Shown one piece after another: positions 1-9,852 of a stretch of 64,000 nt of DNA. Where the stretch lies: assembly GCA_017500825.1 (NCBI GenBank), contig JAFVYB010000080.1:1-64000 (forward strand), written 5' to 3'. Below the pieces are notes generated by a model. The model saw only the letters and a program-made list of their open reading frames with translations, was not told the origin of the DNA and did not search any database. Position 1 is the stretch's first letter; every line of letters begins with the position of its first letter. Source of the stretch: Myxococcaceae bacterium. GTDB taxonomy: Bacteria > Myxococcota > Myxococcia > Myxococcales > UBA5297. The position numbers and the translations under genes were made by a program.

Positions 1-114
1 GCAAATAAAACAGGCCATTGAGGCGCTTAGGGCGGGCCTTTGTCCGGCGGCCCGCAGCCGGCCCCACCAAAGGTGGGAGCGAGGACCGACGGCTGCGGAA
101 GGAAAAAGAGGAGC

Positions 115-152
115 CACGAGGGGGAAACAACCATTGGTTTTTCCCCCTCGTG
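115..152. repeat. Long near-perfect hairpin
   Basis: Thirteen bases at 115-127 are the exact complement of 140-152. Inside them a further AACC/GGTT pair closes an ATT loop, leaving one bulged C. On the minus strand the hairpin is followed after about eight bases by a CTCTTTTTCC tract, so it could end transcription arriving from tgt. No T run follows on the plus strand. A terminator is the simplest reading; a dispersed palindromic repeat is the alternative. Confidence 0.5.
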
Positions 153-245
153 AATGGAGGGCAGATGAGTGCGGCCGAATGCGCTCACGGTCCGCGCTTT
201 CCGAGCGGTTTCTTGGAATAATGTTATTAATTATACAAATATGAT

Positions 246-261
246 TTGGCACGAAAATTGC
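246..261 (+). promoter_or_regulatory. Sigma-54 (RpoN) -24/-12 promoter
   Basis: The sequence TTGGCACG, four A residues, then TTGC matches the RpoN consensus at every core position, with GG (248-249) and GC (260-261) twelve bases apart. Transcription would start near 273 and run right. No coding frame lies between there and the oppositely oriented tgt gene. A short hairpin followed by TTTT at 340-355 could end a transcript of about 80 nt. Confidence 0.6.
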
Positions 262-501
262 GGGTACCCGCTACCTCCCCGCCAGCTCCTCCCGCCCCGT
301 TAAAATAGACGATTTTGTCATAAAAATCAGCCAATCATTCGGGGAAGCCCGTTTTGGGGAGAAAGCGCGTTTTTGAATAAATTAAATCGAGCTTATGTAG
401 TTCCAATTCAAAAAACTGCCCCGCGCTGAAGCGGATTTGAATTGTCGCGCGCTGAAGCGCAAAAAAATAATCAAGGTCGCAGGTCTTGGAGAATTAATCC
501 A

Positions 502-1674
<1,173 letters not shown>

Positions 1675-2811
1675 TCAGTTGGTGGCCTGGTCCCTGGCGA
1701 TGCCCTGGGCGGCGAGCTGGCCACAGGCGGCGAGGATGTCGCGGCCGCGGTTTTTGCGGATGACGGCGACGAGTCCCGCGCGCAGCAGGTGGTCGCGGAA
1801 GGCCTCGGCGCGCTCCATGGGCACGCTCCTGAAGGGAAGGTCCGGGCTCTCGTTGTAGGGGATGAGGTTGACCTTGGCCTCGATGCCTCTGAGCAGGGCG
1901 ATCACGCGGCGCGCGTCGTCGAGCGTGTCGTTGAGGCCGTCGAGCAGCACGTATTCGAAGGTGATGCGGCGGCCCTGGCGCAGGGGGAAGCGGCGGCAGG
2001 CGGCGACGAGGTCGGCGAGCGGGTAGCGGCGGTTGACGGGCATGAGCGCGTCGCGCTGCGCGTCGGTGGAGGCGTTGAGCGAGATGGCCAGCTTGTTGTC
2101 GGTTTCGGCGCCAAAGCGGTCGATCATCGGCACGATGCCGGAGGTCGAGACGGTGATGTGGCGGCGCGAGAAGTTGAGTCCGGCGTCGTCCTGAAGCAGC
2201 GCGAGGGCGTTGGTGAGGTTGTCGAAGTTGAGGAAGGGCTCGCCCATGCCCATGAAGACGAGGTTGGTGAGCGCTCGTTTGTCGCTCTCGTCGATCGCGG
2301 CCACGGCGCGGTTCACCTCGTAGATTTGGGCCAGGATTTCGCCGGCGGTGAGGTTGCGCGTCAGGCCGAGGCGCGCGGTGCGGCAGAAGGCGCAGCCCAT
2401 GGGACAGCCGATTTGCGTCGAGACGCAGAGGGTGCGGCGGTCGGTCTCGGGCATGAACACGGCTTCGACGAAGTGGTCGTCCACGGTTCGGAAACGGAAT
2501 TTGCGCGTGCCGTCGCTGGAGATTTGAACCTCGTCCACGTCCATGGCGCTCAGGCGGGCGGTGGCGGCGAGGCGCTGGCGCAGCTCAAGGCTGAGGTCGG
2601 TCATCTCGTCGAACGATCGGGCGCCGCGTCGGTGCAGCCAGGCGAAAATCTGGCGCGCGCGAAAGGGCTTTTGACCAAGGCGCGAGATGAAGTCGGCGAG
2701 CGCGTCACGGCTCATGCCGCGCAGGTCGGGCGTGGCGTTGGTGTCTGAGGGCTGGTCCAAGAGCGGGTCCTGAAGGTCTGTGGGCGAAAGGGGCGGGTCT
2801 GAAGACGACAA
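1675..2811 (-). CDS. rlmN: Dual-specificity 23S rRNA/tRNA adenine-C2 methyltransferase RlmN
   Basis: Radical SAM enzyme that methylates A2503 of 23S rRNA (and A37 of some tRNAs in other bacteria). The cluster motif CPMGCAFC gives Cys136, Cys140 and Cys143. The resolving Cys129 lies seven residues before it, as in E. coli, and the methyl-carrying Cys363 sits in the C-terminal AACGQL motif. GMGEP follows at about 188. The start is TTG at 2811, with AGAGAGG just upstream; an internal ATG at residue 33 would remove part of the N-terminal domain. Length (378) is normal. It is followed closely by tgt on the same strand. Confidence 0.97.
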   Translation of the reverse strand: MSSSDPPLSPTDLQDPLLDQPSDTNATPDLRGMSRDALADFISRLGQKPFRARQIFAWLHRRGARSFDEMTDLSLELRQRLAATARLSAMDVDEVQISSDGTRKFRFRTVDDHFVEAVFMPETDRRTLCVSTQIGCPMGCAFCRTARLGLTRNLTAGEILAQIYEVNRAVAAIDESDKRALTNLVFMGMGEPFLNFDNLTNALALLQDDAGLNFSRRHITVSTSGIVPMIDRFGAETDNKLAISLNASTDAQRDALMPVNRRYPLADLVAACRRFPLRQGRRITFEYVLLDGLNDTLDDARRVIALLRGIEAKVNLIPYNESPDLPFRSVPMERAEAFRDHLLRAGLVAVIRKNRGRDILAACGQLAAQGIARDQATN

Positions 2812-2895
2812 GAGGCCTCTCTCGCGGCGTGGAGAGAGACCTCGAAGATGGTGACGGCCTATCGGGCCTGAGTGCTGGGGCGGTCCGCGGCGCGT

Positions 2896-3321
2896 TTATT
2901 TGGCGGCGGCCTGATCGACGAACGTGTGATCGAAGGTGAGCGGCAACAGGTCGCCGAGGCGGTGGATCGAGCGCTTCTGGCCAGCGACGAGCGCGATCGG
3001 CATGTCGGCGGCGCACATTTCGGCGAGGACCTGACGGCAGGCGCCACAGGGCGGGCAGAGGGCGCCTCCACTCGACTCACCGGCGACGAGCACCAGGGCG
3101 ATGAACTCGCGCTCCCCGGCGGCCACTGCCTGGAACACGGCGTTTCGCTCGGCGCACATGGTCAGGCCAAAGGAGGAATTCTCGACGTTGCAACCGATGT
3201 AGACGCGGCCCGATTTGCCCTTGAGCGCGGCGCCCACGGTGAAGCGCGAGTAGGGCGCGTAGGCGTTTTGACGCACGCCTTCGGCGGCCTGAATCAATTC
3301 GTTCCAGTCGATCTTGTTCAT
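2896..3321 (-). CDS. cdd: Cytidine deaminase
   Basis: Zinc enzyme that hydrolyses cytidine and deoxycytidine to uridine and deoxyuridine for pyrimidine salvage. The homotetrameric-type motifs are intact: CAE at residues 56-58 (Cys zinc ligand, Glu proton shuttle) and PCGAC with Cys92 and Cys95. The length of 141 residues from ATG 3321 is typical; a GTG nine bases upstream is in frame and cannot be excluded. It lies between the etf genes and rlmN on the same strand, 84 bp before the rlmN start codon. Confidence 0.95.
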   Translation of the reverse strand: MNKIDWNELIQAAEGVRQNAYAPYSRFTVGAALKGKSGRVYIGCNVENSSFGLTMCAERNAVFQAVAAGEREFIALVLVAGESSGGALCPPCGACRQVLAEMCAADMPIALVAGQKRSIHRLGDLLPLTFDHTFVDQAAAK

Positions 3322-3423
3322 GTTCGGCACCCGGGGGGTTGAGAGGGGCGCGGCTCATACTCTCGCCGCGAGTCGAGGGACAAGGCCTTGTCCAGGGCTT
3401 TTGGGCACAGGGCGAGAAGGGGT

Positions 3424-4431
3424 TCAGCCGTTTTGCCGGGCCTCGCCGATGCCCGCGATCAGCGCTGGGACGATCTGGTTGAGGTCGCCGACGATGCCCA
3501 GGTCGGCGATGGCGAAGATGGGGGCGGTCTCGTCGCGATTGATGGCGACGATGAAGTCGGACTCCTCCATGCCCGCGAGGTGCTGGATGGCGCCGGAGAT
3601 GCCGATGGCCAGATAGAGGCTGGGGCGCACTGTCCGCCCGGTCTGGCCGACCTGCCTGTCCTTGGCGACCCAGCCGGCCTCGACACAGGGGCGCGACGCG
3701 GCGACGGAACCTCCGAGGGCGGCGGCCAGCGATTCGATCAGGGCGAAGTTGTCGCGGCTGCCCACGCCTCGCCCGCCAGCGACGATGATCCTGGCGTCGG
3801 CGAGCTCTGCCTCATGGGCCACGCGGCGGACGACGTCGACGAGCTGGCAGGTCTCGGGCGGGGGGATGGCGGGCTGGAACGATTCGACGCGCGGCTGGGC
3901 GACGGGGGCGCGTTCGATGGCGCGCATCACGCCGGGGCGCACGGTGGCCATTTGGGGCCGGTGATCAGGGCAGACGATGGTGGCCATGAGGTTGCCGCCA
4001 AAGGCCGGGCGCGTCATGCACAGCCCCCGCGTCTGTGGGTCGATGGCGAGCTCGGTGCAGTCGGCGGTCAGTCCTGTCCTGACGCGGGCAGAGACGCGCG
4101 GCGCCAGGTCACGGCCAATGGCGGTGGCCCCAAAGAGCAGGATGGCTGGCCGGTAGCGCTCGATCGCGGCGCTCAGTGCCTGGGCGTAGGGGAGGGTGGC
4201 GTAATGCCGGAGCGCCGGATCGTCGATGACGACAACGCGGTCGGCGCCGCCCTCGCAGAGCGATGGGGCGAGCGGGGCGATGTCGTGCCCCAGAAGGAGA
4301 GCGGTGACCTCGCCTTCGAGATCGGCGGCCAGCTCGCGCGCCTTGCCGAGGAGTTCGAAGGTGACGCGGGCGATTTGTCCGTCGACCTGCTGGGCAAAGA
4401 CGAAGACGCCGCTGAAATCCTGTGTGTTCAT
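3424..4431 (-). CDS. etfA: Electron transfer flavoprotein subunit alpha
   Basis: FAD-binding alpha subunit of the heterodimer that accepts electrons from acyl-CoA dehydrogenases and passes them towards the quinone pool. The C-terminal half has the ETF-alpha FAD signature: GGRGVGS, then QVGQTGRTV, then GISGAIQH. Its 335 residues match the family. The start is ATG 4431, preceded by GGGAG; the frame stays open upstream, but that part reads as out-of-frame etfB. It follows etfB by 65 bp in the usual B-A order. A 16-bp perfect palindrome lies at 3378-3393 just beyond the stop. Confidence 0.96.
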   Translation of the reverse strand: MNTQDFSGVFVFAQQVDGQIARVTFELLGKARELAADLEGEVTALLLGHDIAPLAPSLCEGGADRVVVIDDPALRHYATLPYAQALSAAIERYRPAILLFGATAIGRDLAPRVSARVRTGLTADCTELAIDPQTRGLCMTRPAFGGNLMATIVCPDHRPQMATVRPGVMRAIERAPVAQPRVESFQPAIPPPETCQLVDVVRRVAHEAELADARIIVAGGRGVGSRDNFALIESLAAALGGSVAASRPCVEAGWVAKDRQVGQTGRTVRPSLYLAIGISGAIQHLAGMEESDFIVAINRDETAPIFAIADLGIVGDLNQIVPALIAGIGEARQNG

Positions 4432-4496
4432 GCGTTGCTGCTCCCACTTGGGCCGCGCGGGGCCGGGGCGTTGGAGGAAGGGGCGAACTTTCGCTG

Positions 4497-5282
4497 TCAG
4501 AGGACGCGCTGCGCCTTGAGCGCCTCGACGATGGCCTGGGCCGCTTCGTCGGCTGTGAGATGGCGCCGCGTGACGCCGGCTGGCTTGAGCGCCTTGGGAA
4601 ACGATTTTTTCACCCGGGTCGGCGAGCCCTTGAGCCCGATGTCGCCCTCGTCGAGCGCGAGATCGGCGCGCGTGAGAACGCGGATTTGTTTCTCTCGCCA
4701 GGCCTCGAAGACGCCGCCGGGCGTCATGTAGCGCGGCTGGTTGAGCTCTCCGATGGCCGTGACGAGGCAAGGGAGGCTCAGGCGCGTCAGGTGCGTCGCC
4801 TCGTCGAATTGCTGGCGCACGTTGAGAGCGTCGCCGTCGAGCTCGATGTGTTCGGCGTAGGAGGCGTTGGGGATGCCGAGGTGCTCGGCGATTTGCGGTC
4901 CGACCTGGGCTGTGTCGCCGTCGATGGCCTGTCGACCGGTGATGACGAGGTCGGGCGCCATGGTTCGGATAGCGGCGGCCAGTGTCGTCGAGGTTGCCAG
5001 CGTGTCGGCGCCGCCAAAGGCGCGATCAGTGACGAGACAGGCTTCGTCCGCGCCCATCGCCATCGCCTCGCGCAAGACAGCTTCGGCCTGCGGCGGCCCC
5101 ATGCTCAGGGCTGTGACGCGCGCGCCCACCTCGTCCTTGAGACGCAGCGCGGCCTCCAGACCGGCCTTGTCGTCGGGATTCATGATGCTCGGGACGCCTT
5201 CGCGAATCAGCGTGCCGGTGGCGGGATCGATGCGGACCTCGTGGGTGTCCGGGACTTGTTTGACGCAGACGACGATCTTCAA
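4497..5282 (-). CDS. etfB: Electron transfer flavoprotein subunit beta
   Basis: AMP-binding beta subunit of ETF. The N-terminus MKIVVCVKQVPDT and the following NPDD and ALRL elements are characteristic, and the ITGRQAIDGDTAQVGP segment is the ETF-beta signature near the middle. The start is TTG 5282 with GAGG about nine bases upstream; no better ATG exists. 261 residues is normal. It sits between an acyl-CoA dehydrogenase (117 bp upstream) and etfA, so the three form a compact fatty-acyl oxidation electron-transfer unit. Confidence 0.96.
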   Translation of the reverse strand: MKIVVCVKQVPDTHEVRIDPATGTLIREGVPSIMNPDDKAGLEAALRLKDEVGARVTALSMGPPQAEAVLREAMAMGADEACLVTDRAFGGADTLATSTTLAAAIRTMAPDLVITGRQAIDGDTAQVGPQIAEHLGIPNASYAEHIELDGDALNVRQQFDEATHLTRLSLPCLVTAIGELNQPRYMTPGGVFEAWREKQIRVLTRADLALDEGDIGLKGSPTRVKKSFPKALKPAGVTRRHLTADEAAQAIVEALKAQRVL

Positions 5283-5399
5283 GGTGGCCTCACGGGCGGC
5301 CTGTCCCGCCGCAGTCCAGAGGGGCGGACACGGGCGGAAAGACAGGGCGCGGGAAGGGGAGGGAAGGAGGACGCCAAGGCGGCGTGGCGACGCGGTCGT

Positions 5400-6536
<1,137 letters not shown>

Positions 6537-6560
6537 GGGGCGTGTTTCCTCAAAACAAAT

Positions 6561-6596
6561 CGCGTCGATTTGATTTTTATTAATTTGTTCGACGCG
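6561..6596. promoter_or_regulatory. Inverted repeat in the acyl-CoA dehydrogenase promoter region
   Basis: CGCGTCGA at 6561-6568 and its exact complement at 6589-6596 flank a 20-bp AT-rich core. The repeat lies 25-60 bp upstream of the acyl-CoA dehydrogenase start codon, in the only AT-rich stretch between that gene and the next. The arrangement suits a dimeric repressor such as a TetR-family fatty-acid regulator, but no regulator gene is adjacent. Confidence 0.4.
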
Positions 6597-6656
6597 ACGA
6601 TAAACCGCTCGATTTAATTTATTGATCAGGGCGGATGATTGATCTCGGGGCGGATT

Positions 6657-7397
6657 TTATGGTTGTTCCGCCGTCATTTGATCCGTCGGCATTTGATCCG
6701 CCGGAATGGCCTGTTCAGCGCTCGTCGTCGCTTCTTCTGATGGCTGTTCATTTTGCTGTGAATTGTCCTGAAGCTGCTGGTCGACATATTGCTGATAATC
6801 CTGCGTTTGCTGCTGATAATCCTGAGCTGGCTGGGCCACCGGCTGCTGATAGACAGGCTGCTGCGGCAGGTTTTGCATGATTTGCTGGACGCGTTTGGTG
6901 ATATTGACGTTCAGCTTTTTGACGATTTTTCCCCAGGTCATTGTCGAATAATCGCTTTCGCGCCACGAATCGATCAATTGCTCGCCGCTGTAGAGATAGG
7001 CGCTGACATCCAGGGCGCAGGCGCCGGCGCCATAACCGACAAAGGCGCGCGCCGCCGCGTTACCCGGATCATAATTGTCGATATTGACCATGAGCAAAAG
7101 CGCGCCTGGATAATTATAATACTCCTCGGCGGTGTTGAGGCTGGCGGTGGTGAAACCGGCTTTGTTCATCCGCGCGGCCAGATTTTTTTGCATGTGGTCT
7201 TTGACCTGTGTGCGCTGTTTGAATTGGGCGGGCGTCAGCGCGGCCGGATCGCCTTCGCTGACAATAATGGCGATTTGTTGTCAGAGAGCGCTCGCGTCGC
7301 CCGAACCCTGCGGCGTCGAGGCGCAATTGACGAATAAAAACGCCGAAGCGACGGACAAAACAAAAACCGAAAAGATGCACGAGAATTGTCGGGGCAT
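6657..7397 (-). pseudogene. Lipoprotein gene interrupted by an in-frame TGA
   Basis: ATG 7397 has a strong AAGGAG site and opens a lipoprotein signal with the lipobox LFVNC (Cys25). After 39 codons the frame meets TGA at 7283-7281, then continues in the same frame for 208 codons to 6657. The downstream part has a globular domain with the segment VGYGAGACAL, resembling DUF4410-type lipoproteins, and a Gln-rich tail. The first ATG after the TGA (7193) would lack any export signal. The options are a nonsense mutation, a sequencing error, or readthrough. Base composition is more AT-rich than in neighbouring genes. Confidence 0.65.
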
Positions 7398-7430
7398 TGT
7401 TTGGGCTCCTTGGTGAAGGCGTCCTTTGAA

Positions 7431-7468
7431 CAAAAAGAAAGAGCCATTCGGTGGGGTGAATGGCTCTT
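7431..7468 (-). terminator. Intrinsic terminator after xdhB
   Basis: GAGCCATTC at 7441-7449 pairs perfectly with GAATGGCTC at 7458-7466 around an 8-base loop. On the minus strand the stem is followed by TTTCTTTTTG. It begins 16 bp past the xdhB stop and ends 33 bp before the interrupted lipoprotein gene, separating the two transcripts. Confidence 0.9.
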
Positions 7469-7483
7469 CGGTGAGGGAAAAAT

Positions 7484-9823
7484 TCAATCTCGGGCGGCCT
7501 TGAGCGCCTTGAGCACCTTTTCGGGTGTGGCTGGCAGCGTGAGATCGACGGGGTATTCGCCCGTGGCGGCCTGGATGGCCTCGGCGATGGCGAAGAAGAC
7601 TGCCTCTCCGTAGACGAGCGGCGGCTCGCCATTGGCCTTGGACTGATGGACGCCGACCTCGTTGACGCTGCCCTCGTAGAGCCTGACGCGGAAGTCGGCC
7701 GGCACGTCGCCATAGGTCGGGACCTTGTAGGTGGCCGGCGAGTTGCTCAGGAGTCTGCCGTCCTCGGCGTAGACGAGCTCTTCGGTCGTGGCCCAGCCCA
7801 TGCCCTGGACAAAGCCGCCTTCGATTTGGCCGATGTCGACCGCCGGGTTCAGGCTCTGGCCGCTGTCGTGGAGGATGTCGACGCGATCGGTGGTGGCGCG
7901 CCCGGTGAGGAGGTCGACCGTGACTTCGGCCACGGCGGCTCCGAACACGTAATAGAGGAAGGGGTGGCCCTGGCCCGCCTCGCGGTCAAAGCCGACGCGC
8001 GGTGTCGCGTAATGGCCATGCGCGCAGAGATCCACGCGGCCCTGGAAGCACTTGAGCGCGAAATCCTTGAACGACGAGAGGGGGCGGTCGCGGTCGATTT
8101 GGCCCTCGGCCGTTGGCGCGTAGAGCACGCCGTCCTCGAAGAAGACGGGACAGACCCCAAAGAGCTCCTGAGCCTTGGCCTGCAGGCGCGGCACGAGCTG
8201 ATCGGTGGCGTTGTCCACGGCGTGGCAGTTGAGGTCGCAGCCCGAGGAGGCGGCGGTCGGCGGCGCGTTGCCCACGCGCTTGGTGTTGTTCGTCTCGATG
8301 CGAATGGCGCTGAGCGGCAGGCCGAGGTTGGTGGCGGCGATTTGCGCGATCTTGGTGTTGACCTCCTGGCCCATCTCGATGGCGCCGTGGTTCACCGACA
8401 CAGAGCCGTCCGGATAAATCTGAACGAGTGCCACTCCTTGATTGAGGAAGGCGGCGGTGAACGAGATGCCGAACTTCACCGGGACCATGGCCAGGCCCTT
8501 TTTCTGCCAGCGGCTTTGGGCGTTGAAGTCGGCGATGGCCTTCTGGCGGGCGTCCCACTCTGAGGAGCGGCGCAATTCGGCGAGCAGCGGCTTGAGGTGC
8601 TCGGCGCCGTAGATCAGCTCGCCGTAGGGAGCGGTGTCGCCCTCGCTGTAGGCGTTGAGCTCGCGGACGGAGTAGGCGTCTTTTCCGAGGGCGTGGGCGA
8701 TGCGCTGGATGACCGTCTCGATCATGAAGATGCCCTGCGGCGCGCCAAAACCGCGGAAAGCGGTCGCGGGCGGCAGGTTGGTGCGGCAGGGGCGTCCGAT
8801 CACGCGGTGGTTGGCGATCATGTAGGCGTTTTCGGAGTGGAGCATGCCGCGTTCGAGGATCGACGAGGTCGCGTCGGCCACCGCGCCGCCATTGGCGTTG
8901 AGCTCGGTGTGCAGCGCCAGGATGCGCCCGTCGTCGTCAAAGGCGACCTTGTAGGCGCTGACGAATTGATGGCGCTTGCCGGTCCAGCACATGTCCTCTT
9001 CGCGTTCGAGCTTGAGCATGGCCGGTCGGCCGGTCAGGTGCGCGGCGAGCGCGGTGCAGGCGGCCCAGATCGTCGCCTGCGATTCCTTGCCGCCAAAGCC
9101 GCCGCCGAGGCGCTTGATGTCGATCGTCACGCTGTGCTGCGGCAGGCCGAGGACGCCGGAGACCATGCGGTGAACCTCGGTCGGATGCTGGGTCGACGAG
9201 TAGATGGTGATGGCGCCGTTGTCCTCGGGCACGGCCAGGGAGCGCTGCGTCTCCATGTAGAAGTGCTCCTGGCCCTCGTTGACCACCACGCCTTCGAGGA
9301 TGTGCGGCGCGTGGGCCATGGCCGCGTCCACCTCGCCGCGTTCGATTTTGCGCACGGGCGAGAGGAAATTTTCGGCCGCGATCGCCTCTGCGACGGTGAG
9401 GCACGGCTTGAGAGGCTCGATGTCGATCTCGATGGCCTGAACGCCCGCCCGCGCCGCTTCGTCGCTTTCGGCGGCGACGAGCGCGATGGGCTCGCCGACA
9501 AAGGCCACGTGGTCCTCGGCCAGGCAGACCTCGTCGGGGATGATGCCGCCGACCTGGTTCACGCCCGGGATGTCCCTGGCCGTGATCACGCGCACGACGC
9601 CCGGGATGGCCTCTGCCCGCGAGGTGTCGAGCCGCCGGATCTCGCCGTGCGCCACAGGACTCGCCAGCACCTTGACCGTCAGGAGATGGCGCGGCTTGGG
9701 CATGTCGTCGATGAACTCGGAGCGCCCTGTCACGTGATCGCGGCCGCTCAGGTGGAGCGGCGAGGTGCCGACCATTCCCAGTCTGGTCTCGGCCTTTTCT
9801 TCGGTAGCCTTGCGGGTAGCCAT
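7484..9823 (-). CDS. xdhB: Xanthine dehydrogenase, molybdopterin-binding subunit
   Basis: Large subunit that carries the molybdenum cofactor and oxidises hypoxanthine and xanthine to urate. 779 residues, close to the Rhodobacter XdhB size. Substrate and cofactor residues of true xanthine dehydrogenases are present: GGGFGGKES with Glu247, AFRGFGAPQ with Arg357, and the catalytic glutamate Glu733 in GEPP near the C-terminus. ATG 9823 is preceded by GGAGAGG; the frame stays open further upstream without protein-like sequence. It follows xdhA by 29 bp. No xdhC maturation gene is visible nearby. Confidence 0.95.
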   Translation of the reverse strand: MATRKATEEKAETRLGMVGTSPLHLSGRDHVTGRSEFIDDMPKPRHLLTVKVLASPVAHGEIRRLDTSRAEAIPGVVRVITARDIPGVNQVGGIIPDEVCLAEDHVAFVGEPIALVAAESDEAARAGVQAIEIDIEPLKPCLTVAEAIAAENFLSPVRKIERGEVDAAMAHAPHILEGVVVNEGQEHFYMETQRSLAVPEDNGAITIYSSTQHPTEVHRMVSGVLGLPQHSVTIDIKRLGGGFGGKESQATIWAACTALAAHLTGRPAMLKLEREEDMCWTGKRHQFVSAYKVAFDDDGRILALHTELNANGGAVADATSSILERGMLHSENAYMIANHRVIGRPCRTNLPPATAFRGFGAPQGIFMIETVIQRIAHALGKDAYSVRELNAYSEGDTAPYGELIYGAEHLKPLLAELRRSSEWDARQKAIADFNAQSRWQKKGLAMVPVKFGISFTAAFLNQGVALVQIYPDGSVSVNHGAIEMGQEVNTKIAQIAATNLGLPLSAIRIETNNTKRVGNAPPTAASSGCDLNCHAVDNATDQLVPRLQAKAQELFGVCPVFFEDGVLYAPTAEGQIDRDRPLSSFKDFALKCFQGRVDLCAHGHYATPRVGFDREAGQGHPFLYYVFGAAVAEVTVDLLTGRATTDRVDILHDSGQSLNPAVDIGQIEGGFVQGMGWATTEELVYAEDGRLLSNSPATYKVPTYGDVPADFRVRLYEGSVNEVGVHQSKANGEPPLVYGEAVFFAIAEAIQAATGEYPVDLTLPATPEKVLKALKAARD

Positions 9824-9852
9824 GCGGTGCCTCTCCTCGATGCGGGTCGCTC

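Larger units (their letters stand above)
1..501. other. AT-rich non-coding region upstream of the window edge
   Basis: No convincing gene is present. The only open frame (67 codons, 18-221 plus strand) has no recognisable protein character. The stretch from about 220 to 490 is much richer in A and T than the surrounding genes. It holds a long hairpin at 115-152, a sigma-54-type promoter at 246-261 and two copies of the motif CGCGCTGAAGCG near 422 and 448. It lies downstream of the minus-strand tgt gene. Confidence 0.6.

Noticed and set aside
18-221. 67-codon frame at the window start
   Set aside because: No ribosome site, contains the long hairpin, and shows no protein-like pattern.
422-460. 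Repeated CGCGCTGAAGCG motif, thought of as a CRISPR-like or phage repeat
   Set aside because: Only two copies; a related sequence also appears inside a coding gene near 26764, so it may be a common word in this genome.
3378-3393. 16-bp perfect palindrome between cdd and etfA
   Set aside because: No loop and no T run, so not a terminator; no adjacent promoter. Too short to be called an operator without further copies.
7281-7283. Selenocysteine at the in-frame TGA
   Set aside because: The codon sits in a short Ser/Ala linker right after the lipobox, no redox motif is nearby, and the small hairpin includes the TGA itself rather than following it as bacterial SECIS elements do.
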